From Caulobacteraceae bacterium (GTDB taxonomy: Bacteria > Pseudomonadota > Alphaproteobacteria > Caulobacterales > Caulobacteraceae), in assembly GCA_028290905.1 (NCBI GenBank), contig JAQGIW010000110.1:1-64000 (forward strand): DNA of 64,000 bases, read 5' to 3'. Positions 54,484 to 62,880 of the stretch are shown one piece after another (within the stretch, counting starts at the first letter, position 1; the number at the start of each line of letters is the position of its first letter). A model generated the notes under the pieces. It had not been told where the DNA came from. It worked only from the letters and a program-made list of their open reading frames with translations, and did not search any database. Both the position numbers and the translations under genes were made by a program.

Positions 54484-56280
54484 TCAGAAGGCTTCGGCGG
54501 GGAGCGCCATGGTGCTGGCCGACCCCGATTCGATCCGGGCCAGGTGCGCGGCGGTGTCTGGCAGCAGACGCTCCATGTAAAAGAGGCCAATGGCCAGCTT
54601 TGTGGTGAGGCGCCCGGCCTGGTCGCTGGTGGCCTCTGGGAGCTTGGCCGTGGCCGCTTCCACCATGCGGCACCACATGTAGGCGAAAGCGACGAGGCCG
54701 AAGAGCTGCATGTAGTCGTAGGATCCCGCTCCGGAATCGTCAGGGTTCGCGGTTCCGTGCTTGGCGAGCCAACCGCTGGCCCGCTGAAGATGACCTAGGG
54801 ATTCGCGGGTGGGCTTGATCAACGGAGCCATGGCCTCGTCCCCGGCCTTCTCGGTGAGATAGCCATCGACTTCGGCGAAGAAGGCCATGAGCGCGCGCCC
54901 GCCGTTCAGGGCCAGCTTCCGACCGACCAGGTCGAGAGCCTGGATTCCGTTCGCCCCTTCGTAAATCTGGTTGATCCTCGCGTCGCGGACGAACTGTTCC
55001 ATGCCGTTCTCGGCGATATAGCCGTGTCCGCCATACATCTGTTGCGCCATGACGGCGTTGACGAGGCCGCAGTCGGTGCAGAAGCCTTTCACCACTGGCG
55101 TCAGCAAGCCCATGTGATCTTCAGCCGCCTGGCGCGCGGCCTCGTCGTCGGAGCGGGTGGCGATATCGTGGCGCAGGCCGGTCCAGACAATGAGGGCGCG
55201 CGCCGCCTGGGTGAGGGCCCTGATGGTCATCAAGGAACGCCGAACGTCCGGGTGCACAATGATTGGATCGGCTGGTTTCTCCGGGAACTTCGCGCCGGTC
55301 AACGAGCGACCCTGGAGACGCTCCTTCGCGTAGGCGGCGGCGTTCTGGTAGGCGACCTCCGAGATGGCCAGGCCGTGAGTGCCGACACCCAGGCGAGCAT
55401 GATTCATCATCGTGAACATCGCGTTCAGGCCGCGATTCTCTCCGCCGATCAGCCATCCCGTGGCGTCGTCGTAGTTCATCACGCAGGTGGAGTTGCCGTG
55501 AATCCCCATCTTGTGCTCGATGGATCCGCACGAAACCTGATTGCGATCATCCGGCGCGCCATTTTCATCCAGAATGAACTTCGGCACGATGAAAAGCGAG
55601 ATGCCATGAACGCCGGCGGGCGCTCCCTCGATCCGGGCGAGAACGAGGTGGATGATGTTCTCCGCCATGTCATGTTCACCCGCCGAGGTGAAGATCTTGG
55701 TGCCCGTGATCTTGTGGGAGCCATCCGCCTGCGCCTTGGCCTTGGTGCGCAACATGCCCAGGTCAGTCCCGCAATGGGGTTCGGTCAGGTTCATGGTGCC
55801 GGTCCACTTGCCGGCAATCATGTTGGGCAGATAGGTGGCCTTCTGGTCGGCCGATCCGTGATCGATGATCGCGGCGATGGCGCCCTGAGTAAGGCCCGCA
55901 TACATCCAGAACGCCAGGTTGGCCGACGCCAGAAACTCGCTTACCACGCCCCCGAGCACCGTCGGGAAGCCCATTCCGCCGAAATCCGTCGGTGAGGTAA
56001 TGCCGACCCAGCCGCCATCGGCAAGCTGGCGGAAGGCGTCCCTGAAACCCCTGGGCGTGGTGACGCTCGCATCGTCGTGACGCGTGCAGCCCTCGACATC
56101 GCCAACCCGGTTCAGGGGCGCAATCACCTGTTCGCAGAGCTTTGCGGCCTCCGTCAGCGTGGCCTCAATGATGTCTGGAGACAGGTCCGAAAAACCCGGT
56201 AGGTTAGCATATCGATCGATGCGGAAAACGTCATTCAAAAGGAACAACGAATCCTCGACTGGTGCTTTGTAGGACGGCAT
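54484..56280 (-). CDS. Acyl-CoA dehydrogenase (long, DmdC-like type with C-terminal domain)
   Basis: A 598-residue FAD acyl-CoA dehydrogenase. It has N-terminal PSYKAPVEDSLFLLNDVFRI, FAD/substrate motifs GTMNLTEPHCGTDLGMLRT and TGTKIFTSAGEHD, the helical MYGGHGYIAENGMEQFVRDA and the catalytic-Glu region INQIYEGANGIQALDLVGRK. An extra C-terminal domain of about 130 residues follows. This is the extended class (DmdC and FadE-like), about 600 residues, rather than the 380-residue class to which CaiA belongs. It oxidises an acyl-CoA to the enoyl-CoA with ETF (adjacent genes) as acceptor. Confidence 0.93.
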   Translation of the reverse strand: MPSYKAPVEDSLFLLNDVFRIDRYANLPGFSDLSPDIIEATLTEAAKLCEQVIAPLNRVGDVEGCTRHDDASVTTPRGFRDAFRQLADGGWVGITSPTDFGGMGFPTVLGGVVSEFLASANLAFWMYAGLTQGAIAAIIDHGSADQKATYLPNMIAGKWTGTMNLTEPHCGTDLGMLRTKAKAQADGSHKITGTKIFTSAGEHDMAENIIHLVLARIEGAPAGVHGISLFIVPKFILDENGAPDDRNQVSCGSIEHKMGIHGNSTCVMNYDDATGWLIGGENRGLNAMFTMMNHARLGVGTHGLAISEVAYQNAAAYAKERLQGRSLTGAKFPEKPADPIIVHPDVRRSLMTIRALTQAARALIVWTGLRHDIATRSDDEAARQAAEDHMGLLTPVVKGFCTDCGLVNAVMAQQMYGGHGYIAENGMEQFVRDARINQIYEGANGIQALDLVGRKLALNGGRALMAFFAEVDGYLTEKAGDEAMAPLIKPTRESLGHLQRASGWLAKHGTANPDDSGAGSYDYMQLFGLVAFAYMWCRMVEAATAKLPEATSDQAGRLTTKLAIGLFYMERLLPDTAAHLARIESGSASTMALPAEAF

Positions 56281-56330
56281 GTGACTCTCCAGAGTGTCAT
56301 AGACAAATTATAGATATAATCTATTGTAAG

Positions 56331-57275
56331 TTATATTCCGATGCGCGCGAGCTCCGTCTCGAGTTCCGGAAGTGCAGTATAGAGGTCCGCAACGAGACCA
56401 TAGTCGGCCACCTGAAAGATCGGCGCATCCGGGTCTTTATTGATGGCAACGATTACTTTGGAGTCCTTCATCCCCGCCAAATGCTGAATGGCGCCGGAAA
56501 TGCCGACGGCGATGTAGATCTCGGGCGCGACAATCTTGCCGGTCTGTCCCACCTGCCAGTCATTGGGCGCGTAGCCCGCGTCGACGGCCGCTCGCGAGGC
56601 GCCAACGGCGGCGTGGAGCCGCTCCGCCACCGGGTCGATGTACTTGGTGAAGTTTTCGCGGCTCTGCAGCGCGCGCCCCCCGGACAGCACGATCCTTGCG
56701 CTGGTAAGCTCAGGGCGCTCGGACCTGGAGAGCTCTTCGCTGACGAAAGTCGAGATTTCAGGCGTATCGACTGCATCGAGCAGTTCGACGGAGGCTTGGC
56801 CGCCTTGACCAGCGGCCTGGAACGCGGTGACCCGGACGGTGATGACCTTCTTCGCATCCCGCGAACGGACGGTCTCGATGACATTGCCGGCATAGATCGG
56901 CCGCTCGAACGTGTCCGGAGCGAGCACGTTCATCATGTCGGAAATCTGCATGACATCCAGCAACGCCGCCACGCGCGGCATGACGTTCTTTCCCGTCGTG
57001 GTCGAAGGCGCCAGCAAAGCGTCGTAGGATGGCCCCAGCGAACTGATCAGCACGGCCAGCGGCTCTGGAAGCATATGCTCGTACCGCGGCGATTCCGCGT
57101 GCAGCACCTTGGCGACGCCATCGATTTTCGCGGCGGCGTCCGCGGCCGGGGCGCAGTTCAGGCCCGCGACAAGGATATGGACGTCTCCACCGAGTAACAC
57201 CGCCGCCGTGACGGCCTTCGCGGTCGATTCTCTCAACGACGCGTTGTCGTGATCAGCCAGCACCAGCACGGCCAT
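56331..57275 (-). CDS. etfA: Electron transfer flavoprotein subunit alpha
   Basis: A 314-residue protein that starts [20 protein letters not shown]. It has the FAD-binding C-terminal domain RIVLSGGRALQSRENFTKYI, AVGASRAAVDAGYAPNDWQV, GQTGKIVAPEIYIAVGISGA IQH and KVIVAINKDPDAPIFQVADY. The gene starts inside the last codons of etfB (overlap ATGA-like). With EtfB it forms the soluble flavoprotein that carries electrons from the acyl-CoA dehydrogenase to ETF-QO. Confidence 0.96.
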   Translation of the reverse strand: MAVLVLADHDNASLRESTAKAVTAAVLLGGDVHILVAGLNCAPAADAAAKIDGVAKVLHAESPRYEHMLPEPLAVLISSLGPSYDALLAPSTTTGKNVMPRVAALLDVMQISDMMNVLAPDTFERPIYAGNVIETVRSRDAKKVITVRVTAFQAAGQGGQASVELLDAVDTPEISTFVSEELSRSERPELTSARIVLSGGRALQSRENFTKYIDPVAERLHAAVGASRAAVDAGYAPNDWQVGQTGKIVAPEIYIAVGISGAIQHLAGMKDSKVIVAINKDPDAPIFQVADYGLVADLYTALPELETELARIGI

Positions 57276-58024
57276 CAGAGCACTCCTGCTTCGGTTCTGA
57301 GTTTGCTGACGAGTTCAGCGACGGAGGCGACTTTGACGCCGGCCTTGCGATGGGGCGGCTCGGCCATCTTCAGTATTTCCAGGCGAGGAGCCGTGTCGGA
57401 GATGAGGCTCTCGATCGGCTTCTTGTCGATGGGCATTCTCTTGGCCTTCATGATGTTGGGAAGGCTGGCGTAGCGCGGCTGATTGAGGCGCAGGTCGGCG
57501 GTGACGATCGCGGGAAGCTTGAGTCTCACGGTCTGGTGACCGCCATCGACCTCGCGGGTGACGACGACGTCCGAGCCGTCCACCTCGACTTTCGAGGCGA
57601 AGGTGCCCTGAGGCCAGCCGAGCAGGGCAGCGAGCATCTGGCCAGTCTGATCGCAGTCGTAGTCGATCGCCTGCTTGCCCAGAAAAATCATGTCGGGTTT
57701 TTCGTCGTCGGCGACGGCCTTGAGAGCTTTCGCCACCGCGAGGGGCTCAAGCTCCCCATCGAAGGTGACGAGTATCCCGCGCGTCGCGCCCATGGCCAGG
57801 CCGGTGCGGATGACGTCTTCGGACTGGGCGGGTCCTATGGAGACGCAGACGACATCGGTCGCGACACCCCTCTCCTTAAGGCGGACGGCCTCCTCGACGG
57901 CGATCTCGTCGAAGGGGTTGATCGACATCTTGAGATTGGAAAGCTCAACGCCAGTGCCGTCGGCCTTCACATGAACTTTGGCGTTAAAATCAACGACACG
58001 TTTGATAGGGACGAGTATTTTCAT
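57275..58024 (-). CDS. etfB: Electron transfer flavoprotein subunit beta
   Basis: A 249-residue protein from ATG 58024 ([20 protein letters not shown]), with GGAGATC directly upstream. It has the AMP-binding and signature stretches [60 protein letters not shown] and [10 protein letters not shown]. It lies between the CaiB-like gene and etfA in the operon. The local copy suggests the pathway has a dedicated ETF. Confidence 0.96.
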   Translation of the reverse strand: MKILVPIKRVVDFNAKVHVKADGTGVELSNLKMSINPFDEIAVEEAVRLKERGVATDVVCVSIGPAQSEDVIRTGLAMGATRGILVTFDGELEPLAVAKALKAVADDEKPDMIFLGKQAIDYDCDQTGQMLAALLGWPQGTFASKVEVDGSDVVVTREVDGGHQTVRLKLPAIVTADLRLNQPRYASLPNIMKAKRMPIDKKPIESLISDTAPRLEILKMAEPPHRKAGVKVASVAELVSKLRTEAGVL

Positions 58025-58136
58025 GATCTCCACTCAGCGATAATGGATGGGTCAGCGGCATCGCGAAGGCGGTCTTGCGGACATCTTCCTCGGCCATGGT
58101 CTCAACCTTCTCCAGAGGGCGCGGGCGTCGTCGGCA

Positions 58137-59363
58137 TCAGTCCGACGCGGCCACGACCGTGCGGATGTCGTGCAGCCGGGCTCTGGCGGCGTCGTCGAAG
58201 CCCAGCTCCGACAGTATTTCATCGGTATGTTGGCCGAGCCGGGGGGCCCGCCGCGGCGGGACCTTGGTGAAGCCGACCACCTGCACGGGGCTGTTGACCG
58301 TGTGCGTCGCAGTGCCGTTTGGCTCCGCGAGCGGCAGCAACACCTCGTTGATCAGCATCTGCGGATCGTTGACGACCTCGTCCATCGTCTGCACCACGCC
58401 GAAGGTGACTCGCGCGGCGTCGAGCTTTTCCCGCCAGTGCGCGAGCGTCTCGGTGACGAACAGCGCGTCGAGGATCTCGACCAGCGCGGCCGAGTTGGTC
58501 ACGCGCGCGCTCACGTCCGCGAACCGCGGATCTTGCAGCAGGTCCGGGCGGTCGATGGCCGCTGCGAATCCCGGCCAGTCTTTCGGCTGAAGCACGCACG
58601 GCAAGATCCAGCGACCATCGCTGGTGCGGTAGGGATTCACCAACGCGCTTGGCGGCGCCTCGCGCTCGTGCTGGCCGTAGAAGCGTGCGCCATGCAGCGC
58701 GCCCTCCACCCAACTGCCGGCGGCCCAGACGCCCTGGGCGATCAACGACGTGGTCGCATGGCCGCCCTTGCCGGTCCGCTCGCGGACATAGAGGGCGGTC
58801 ACGATCGAGGCGTAGAGAGCGGTGGCGGTGGCGTGATCACCTATGCCGGGCACCGGCAGGGTCGGGGCGCTGGCTGCGTCATGGATAACGTCCATCAGGC
58901 CGCTGCGGGCCCAGAAGGCGGTGATGTCGAAGCCGGGCTTGTCCGCCTCGGGGCCGGCCGCGCCGTAACCGGTGACGTCGGCATAGATCAGGCGCGGGTT
59001 GAGCGCTGTGAGCGCCTCGTAGGTGAGTCCGAGCGCCTGCCTGACTTTCGGCGGGTAGTTGGTGACCAGGACGTCGGCCCACCGCACCAGGCGGTGCAAG
59101 ATCTCGACCGCGTCAGGCGACTTCAGGTCGAGGACGATCGCCCGCTTGTTGCGGTTCTCGAGCTCCCAGGCGTAGTTCACTGGCGATGTCGGGTTCGGCG
59201 GCGCGAGGTGGAACAGTCGCTGCGGATCGCCCAGGCCGGGCGGCTCCACCTTGATCACGTCCGCGCCATAGTCGGACAGGATGGTGGTGGCCGCCGGTCC
59301 GGCGATGAAGCTTGCGATGTCCAGGACCTTGAGTCCGGAGAAGATGTTCGGGCTGGACGACAT
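58137..59363 (-). CDS. CaiB/BaiF family CoA-transferase (second copy)
   Basis: About 408 residues from ATG 59363 (MSSSPNIFSGLKVLDIASFI). It has LSDYGADVIKVEPPGLGDPQ, NKRAIVLDLKSPDAVEI, VTGYGAAGPEADKPGFDITA and an RTSDGRWI segment. It activates a free acid by taking CoA from an acyl-CoA donor. It is not the same subtype as the 9.7-kb copy. Between ECH and the ETF genes, it fits as the CoA-activation step of the same catabolic operon. Confidence 0.92.
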   Translation of the reverse strand: MSSSPNIFSGLKVLDIASFIAGPAATTILSDYGADVIKVEPPGLGDPQRLFHLAPPNPTSPVNYAWELENRNKRAIVLDLKSPDAVEILHRLVRWADVLVTNYPPKVRQALGLTYEALTALNPRLIYADVTGYGAAGPEADKPGFDITAFWARSGLMDVIHDAASAPTLPVPGIGDHATATALYASIVTALYVRERTGKGGHATTSLIAQGVWAAGSWVEGALHGARFYGQHEREAPPSALVNPYRTSDGRWILPCVLQPKDWPGFAAAIDRPDLLQDPRFADVSARVTNSAALVEILDALFVTETLAHWREKLDAARVTFGVVQTMDEVVNDPQMLINEVLLPLAEPNGTATHTVNSPVQVVGFTKVPPRRAPRLGQHTDEILSELGFDDAARARLHDIRTVVAASD

Positions 59364-59461
59364 GGTCGGTATTCCTCGGATTGACTCGGTTTCTCTCGGA
59401 CGTGACGCGGTTATCGCGGGGAGAAGGCCACCCGCCCGCCCCTCAGCACGCACCGGCCGCG

Positions 59462-60256
59462 TCAGCGCCCCACGAACGTCGGTTTGCGTTTTTCCAGGAA
59501 GGCCTGGGCGCCTTCCTCCAGGTCTTCGGTGGTCGCGCAGAGCGCGAAAAGGGCCGCTTCAAGCTGCATGCCGTCCGCCTGGCTCATCTCGGCGCCCTGG
59601 TGCACCGCCTGCTGAGCGAACCGCACCGCCACCGGCGCGTTGGCGGCGATCTGCGCCATTAGAGCTTCGGCCCGCGGAATGAGTTCGGGCGGGGCGAGCA
59701 CCTCGTTCACCAGTCCGAGCCGGTAGGCCTCGGCGGCGTTGATCGTCTCACCCGTCAGGATCAGCTGCAGCGCGGCGCCCTTGCCGATCAGGCGCTGCAG
59801 CCGTTGGGTGCCGCCATAACCCGGGATGACGCCGAGCTTGACCTCGGGCTGTCCGAACATCGCGGTCGCGGAGGCGAGGCGGAGGGTGCAGGCCATGGCG
59901 ACCTCACAGCCGCCGCCGAGCGCCAGACCGTTCACGGCGGCGATCACCGGCTTGCCGAGGGTCTCGATGAGATTGAGCACCGCGTGTCCGGCGCGGGCGG
60001 ACTCGGCGGCGTTCAGGGGCGTCATCTGGATGAACTCGCTGATGTCCGCGCCCGCGATGAAGGCGCGGTCACCGGCCCCGGTGAGGATCGCGCCATGGAT
60101 CGCGGCGTCGTCCCGCACGTCCCGGAACGCCCCGCCGAGGTCTCGAATGGCCTGGCCGTTCAGCGCGTTCATCTGCTGGGGCCGGTTCACGGTGACGTAG
60201 GCGACGCCGGCCCGCTTCTCGTAGAGGAGGGTCTCGAACGGGGACGGCTGACCCAT
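59462..60256 (-). CDS. Enoyl-CoA hydratase/isomerase family
   Basis: A 264-residue crotonase. It has VAYVTVNRPQQMNALNGQAI, the oxyanion-hole stretches IAGADISEF and NGLALGGGCEVAMACTLRLA, the catalytic-Glu region GQPEVKLGVIPGYGGTQRL and LTGETINAAEAYRLGLVNEV. It hydrates an enoyl-CoA to a 3-hydroxyacyl-CoA. It is the first gene of the leftward operon. A C-run/G-run box lies 92 bp before it (60348) and the 3HCDH gene is divergent. Confidence 0.95.
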   Translation of the reverse strand: MGQPSPFETLLYEKRAGVAYVTVNRPQQMNALNGQAIRDLGGAFRDVRDDAAIHGAILTGAGDRAFIAGADISEFIQMTPLNAAESARAGHAVLNLIETLGKPVIAAVNGLALGGGCEVAMACTLRLASATAMFGQPEVKLGVIPGYGGTQRLQRLIGKGAALQLILTGETINAAEAYRLGLVNEVLAPPELIPRAEALMAQIAANAPVAVRFAQQAVHQGAEMSQADGMQLEAALFALCATTEDLEEGAQAFLEKRKPTFVGR

Positions 60257-60347
60257 ATTCGTCTCCAGCGGCGCCGCCTCCCAAGTCCGGTGCAGCAGCG
60301 CGCCGAAGGAGGACGTCCAAACCTAGGTTGTGGCCGGACGGCCGCGG

Positions 60348-60363
60348 TATCCCCTGAATGGGT
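60348..60363 (-). promoter_or_regulatory. C-run/G-run operator-like box 3
   Basis: TATCCCCTGAATGGGT, preceded by GACGGCCGCGG, is nearly identical to the box 51633 region. It lies 92 bp before the enoyl-CoA hydratase start and in gene sense ends with GGGGATACCGCGG. Confidence 0.65.
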
Positions 60364-60400
60364 GAGACAGGCCGATTCGGAGCCGATCGCTGCGGCCCAC

Positions 60401-60417
60401 CGCCCCCGTTCGGGGAG
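60401..60417 (+). promoter_or_regulatory. C-run/G-run operator-like box 4
   Basis: CGCCCCCGTTCGGGGAG, followed by GCGACG, is an additional copy in the middle of the divergent region. Its flanks fit the consensus less well. Confidence 0.5.
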
Positions 60418-60512
60418 GCGACGCAGGCCGGCCAGCGGGCGCATATGCCGAGCGGGCGTTGTCGCGCCGGCCAATGACGTGGCGCGGAGCAGGTCGCTCA
60501 GGGCGCGACTGC

Positions 60513-60529
60513 TCCCCCGTTTAGGGGAG
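60513..60529 (+). promoter_or_regulatory. C-run/G-run operator-like box 5
   Basis: TCCCCCGTTTAGGGGAG, followed by TCGACCGCG, lies 93 bp upstream of the 3HCDH start and in its sense orientation. The distance matches that of boxes 1 and 3 to their genes. Confidence 0.6.
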
Positions 60530-60621
60530 TCGACCGCGAACACCTTCTCGATAGCCTTTGGAGACGCGACCGCCGCGCCGATCCTGGGCGCTGTTCCCTC
60601 GCTTCATCGTGGAGACCGACC

Positions 60622-61584
60622 GTGCCAGCTCTTACCTCGGACCGTTCATATGCCGGCAAGACGGTCGCTATCATCGGCGGCGGCGTGATCGGCGCATCAT
60701 GGGCCGCGCTGTTTCTCGTCAACGGGCTTAAGGTGATCGTCAGCGATCCCGATCCGGAGATAGAGTCGAAGGTGCAGGCCCTTATGGCCGCCGCCTTACC
60801 GGCGCTTCAGGCGTTGGGCTACGAGGCCGTCGACGTCGCGGCGAACCTATCCTTTGAAAAGGACAACGCGCGGGCGGTGGCGCACGCCGATATCGTCCAG
60901 GAGTGCGGGCCCGAGAAGCCCGAGTTCAAACAGGCGCTCTGGAAGATCATCGAAGCGGCCGCGCCGAAAGGCGCCTTGCTGTGCTCTTCGAGCTCGACCA
61001 TTCCCGCCTCGGTGCAGTTCACTCAGATGGCGGACCAGTCACGCCTTCTGGTCGGCCATCCCTTCAATCCGCCTCATCTGATGCCCCTCGTTGAGGTCGT
61101 TCCGACGCCGAAAACCGACCCGGCGATCACGGCGCGGGCGCTCGCCTTTTACAGGGGCGTGGGAAAGGTCGCCCTGGAGATCAAGAAAGAGGTCCCGGGC
61201 TTCGTGGCCAATCGCCTCCAGGCCGCGATCTTCCAGGAATCCGTCTTCCTGGTCGCGGAGGGCGTGGTGAGCCTCGATCAGCTCGATGACGTGGTCACCA
61301 ATTCGCTGGGAATCCGCTGGGCGACTTCGGGGCCCTTCCTGTCATTCCATCTTGGCGGAGGCCCTGGCGGCCTGCCGCACTTTCTGGAGCATTTGGGCCC
61401 GCCGATGGAGGCTGCCTGGAAGTATCTCGGCAAGGCGAGCCTGGATGACGCCACAAAGGCGCGCCTGATCGATCAACTTGGCGCGTCCTACGGCGCCTCG
61501 TCTTTCTACGCCCTGTCGGAAACCCGCGACGAGAAGGAAGTGGCGGTCATCAACGGGCTGGCTCACGTCCAGCACGCCAGTTGA
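60622..61584 (+). CDS. 3-hydroxyacyl-CoA dehydrogenase family (carnitine dehydrogenase/crystallin-like)
   Basis: A 320-residue protein that starts at GTG with GGAGACCGACC upstream. It has NAD-binding VAIIGGGVIGASWAALFLVN, SSSTIPASVQ, the catalytic His/Glu region LLVGHPFNPPHLMPLVEVV and VPGFVANRLQAAIFQESVFL. Its length is that of single-domain 3HCDH paralogues such as L-carnitine dehydrogenase and lambda-crystallin/L-gulonate dehydrogenase rather than FadB. It is divergent from the ECH operon and would oxidise the 3-hydroxy intermediate or a 3-hydroxy substrate such as carnitine. Confidence 0.9.
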   Translation: MPALTSDRSYAGKTVAIIGGGVIGASWAALFLVNGLKVIVSDPDPEIESKVQALMAAALPALQALGYEAVDVAANLSFEKDNARAVAHADIVQECGPEKPEFKQALWKIIEAAAPKGALLCSSSSTIPASVQFTQMADQSRLLVGHPFNPPHLMPLVEVVPTPKTDPAITARALAFYRGVGKVALEIKKEVPGFVANRLQAAIFQESVFLVAEGVVSLDQLDDVVTNSLGIRWATSGPFLSFHLGGGPGGLPHFLEHLGPPMEAAWKYLGKASLDDATKARLIDQLGASYGASSFYALSETRDEKEVAVINGLAHVQHAS

Positions 61585-61688
61585 GTCCGGCGCCCCCGAA
61601 GACGGCGGAAACGGTCCCCGTCGGCGGGGGCGCGGCCGCGGCGGGGCGCTCCGAACCGCATCAGATTCCGATCCTGGAGATGAACACC

Positions 61689-62600
61689 ATGACCTCGACT
61701 TCGGGCAGGCTCCTTCTGCTCAATGTCGGCCATCCGTCCCGCCTCTTGTCGATGGCCGCCGATGGCGACGACGTCCGGGCTCTGATACCTGATCTTGGCT
61801 TGGCGGCGCCCGACGGGGTCGCGATCGACCCAATTCACCGGCACATCTTTTGGACCTTCATGGGGAAGATCCATGACGGCGAAGACTTCCCGATCAACGA
61901 CGGTTCGCTTGAACGAATGGATTTCGACGGCGGGAACCGCACAGTCATCGTTCCGGAGGGCATGACCTTCACGCCGAAGCAGCTGCAATGTGATCCGGAG
62001 AACGGATTCATCTATTGGTGCGACCGAGAGGGCATGCGCGTCATCCGCGCCCGGACCGATGGCTCGGAACTGACGATCCTCGTGCAGACTGGCGCGACGG
62101 ACGAACACCGGCGCGACCGCCGCCGGCATTGCGTGGGGGTGGCGGTCGATCGGAAGGGCGGCTTCCTCTATTGGACGCAGAAGGGCAAGCCCAACGGCAA
62201 CGAGGGGCAAATCCTCCGCGCAGCCCTGGACCTCCCGCCTGGCATGGATCCGGCAAATCGCTCCGACATTGAATTGCTTTTCGACAACCTGCCGGAGCCA
62301 ATCGACCTCGAGTTGGTAGAGGAGACCGGCTATCTCTACTGGACCGATCGCGGCGATCCGCCGGCGGGAAACACCCTCAACTGCGCGATCATCCGTCCTG
62401 ACCAGCCAATGCTCCGCGAGATCATCCTCACCGGACTGCAGGAAGGCATCGGCCTTGCGATCGACCGCAGGAACAAACGCGTCTTCGTCAGCGACCTGGG
62501 CGGATTCGTCCGCGTGATGAGCCTCGAACATCCGGACAACGGTAAAATCGTCTTCTCAGGTCACGGCCCCCTCACGGGGATCGCCTACCTGGAAGCATGA
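61689..62600 (+). CDS. YWTD-type beta-propeller protein
   Basis: About 303 residues from ATG 61689 (GGAG nine bases upstream). ATG 61680 is the alternative; the track start at 61581 is too early. Repeated blades carry the LDL-receptor YWTD-like pattern: DGVAIDPIHRHIFWTFMG, NGFIYWCDREGM, GGFLYWTQKGKP, TGYLYWTDRGDP and KRVFVSDLGGFVRV. Such propellers bind ligands or act as lactonase-like hydrolases (SMP-30 relatives). It has no signal peptide, so it is cytoplasmic. It directly follows 3HCDH and is probably co-transcribed; the function is unknown. Confidence 0.8.
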   Translation: MTSTSGRLLLLNVGHPSRLLSMAADGDDVRALIPDLGLAAPDGVAIDPIHRHIFWTFMGKIHDGEDFPINDGSLERMDFDGGNRTVIVPEGMTFTPKQLQCDPENGFIYWCDREGMRVIRARTDGSELTILVQTGATDEHRRDRRRHCVGVAVDRKGGFLYWTQKGKPNGNEGQILRAALDLPPGMDPANRSDIELLFDNLPEPIDLELVEETGYLYWTDRGDPPAGNTLNCAIIRPDQPMLREIILTGLQEGIGLAIDRRNKRVFVSDLGGFVRVMSLEHPDNGKIVFSGHGPLTGIAYLEA

Positions 62601-62880
62601 ACTGGCGCGTCAAGCCTATCACGCACGTCTGAGAACGTTGATATCGGCTGCAACCGCCGAGGCTCTTCTGGATGTCCTAATAGGCGAGCGACAGATCTCG
62701 CGCGTGGGTTCCCTCAAGGCCTCGCCGCGATCTACAGCCGCCGGTCAACGGGGAAGCCCCCCTTTCGGGGGATGCCGCGGGCGCGAGCCGGGGCCTAGCC
62801 TCAACGCCGAGTTACGTAGCTCAGGCGCCGGTCGCAGCGCGCTGGCGGGCGCCACCCTCCGAACCGACGTGGGATCGCAG
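62601..62880. other. Intergenic region upstream of the MFS gene
   Basis: This 280-bp gap contains C-run/G-run box 6 (62756) and no credible gene. Confidence 0.55.
62756..62771 (+). promoter_or_regulatory. C-run/G-run operator-like box 6
   Basis: GCCCCCCTTTCGGGGG, followed by ATGCCGCGG, is the gene-sense form of boxes 2 and 3, on the strand of the MFS gene and 110 bp before its start. Read on the other strand it matches box 2 at about 21 of 24 positions. Confidence 0.65.

Larger units (their letters stand above)
60257..60621. other. Divergent control region with three C-run/G-run boxes
   Basis: This 365-bp gap separates the leftward ECH operon and the rightward 3HCDH gene. It contains boxes at 60348, 60401 and 60513 and no credible ORF. 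The three boxes make it the densest cluster of the motif in the window. Confidence 0.7.

Noticed and set aside
58047-59384. 445-residue plus-strand ORF
   Set aside because: Antisense of the CaiB-like gene, with no coding motif.
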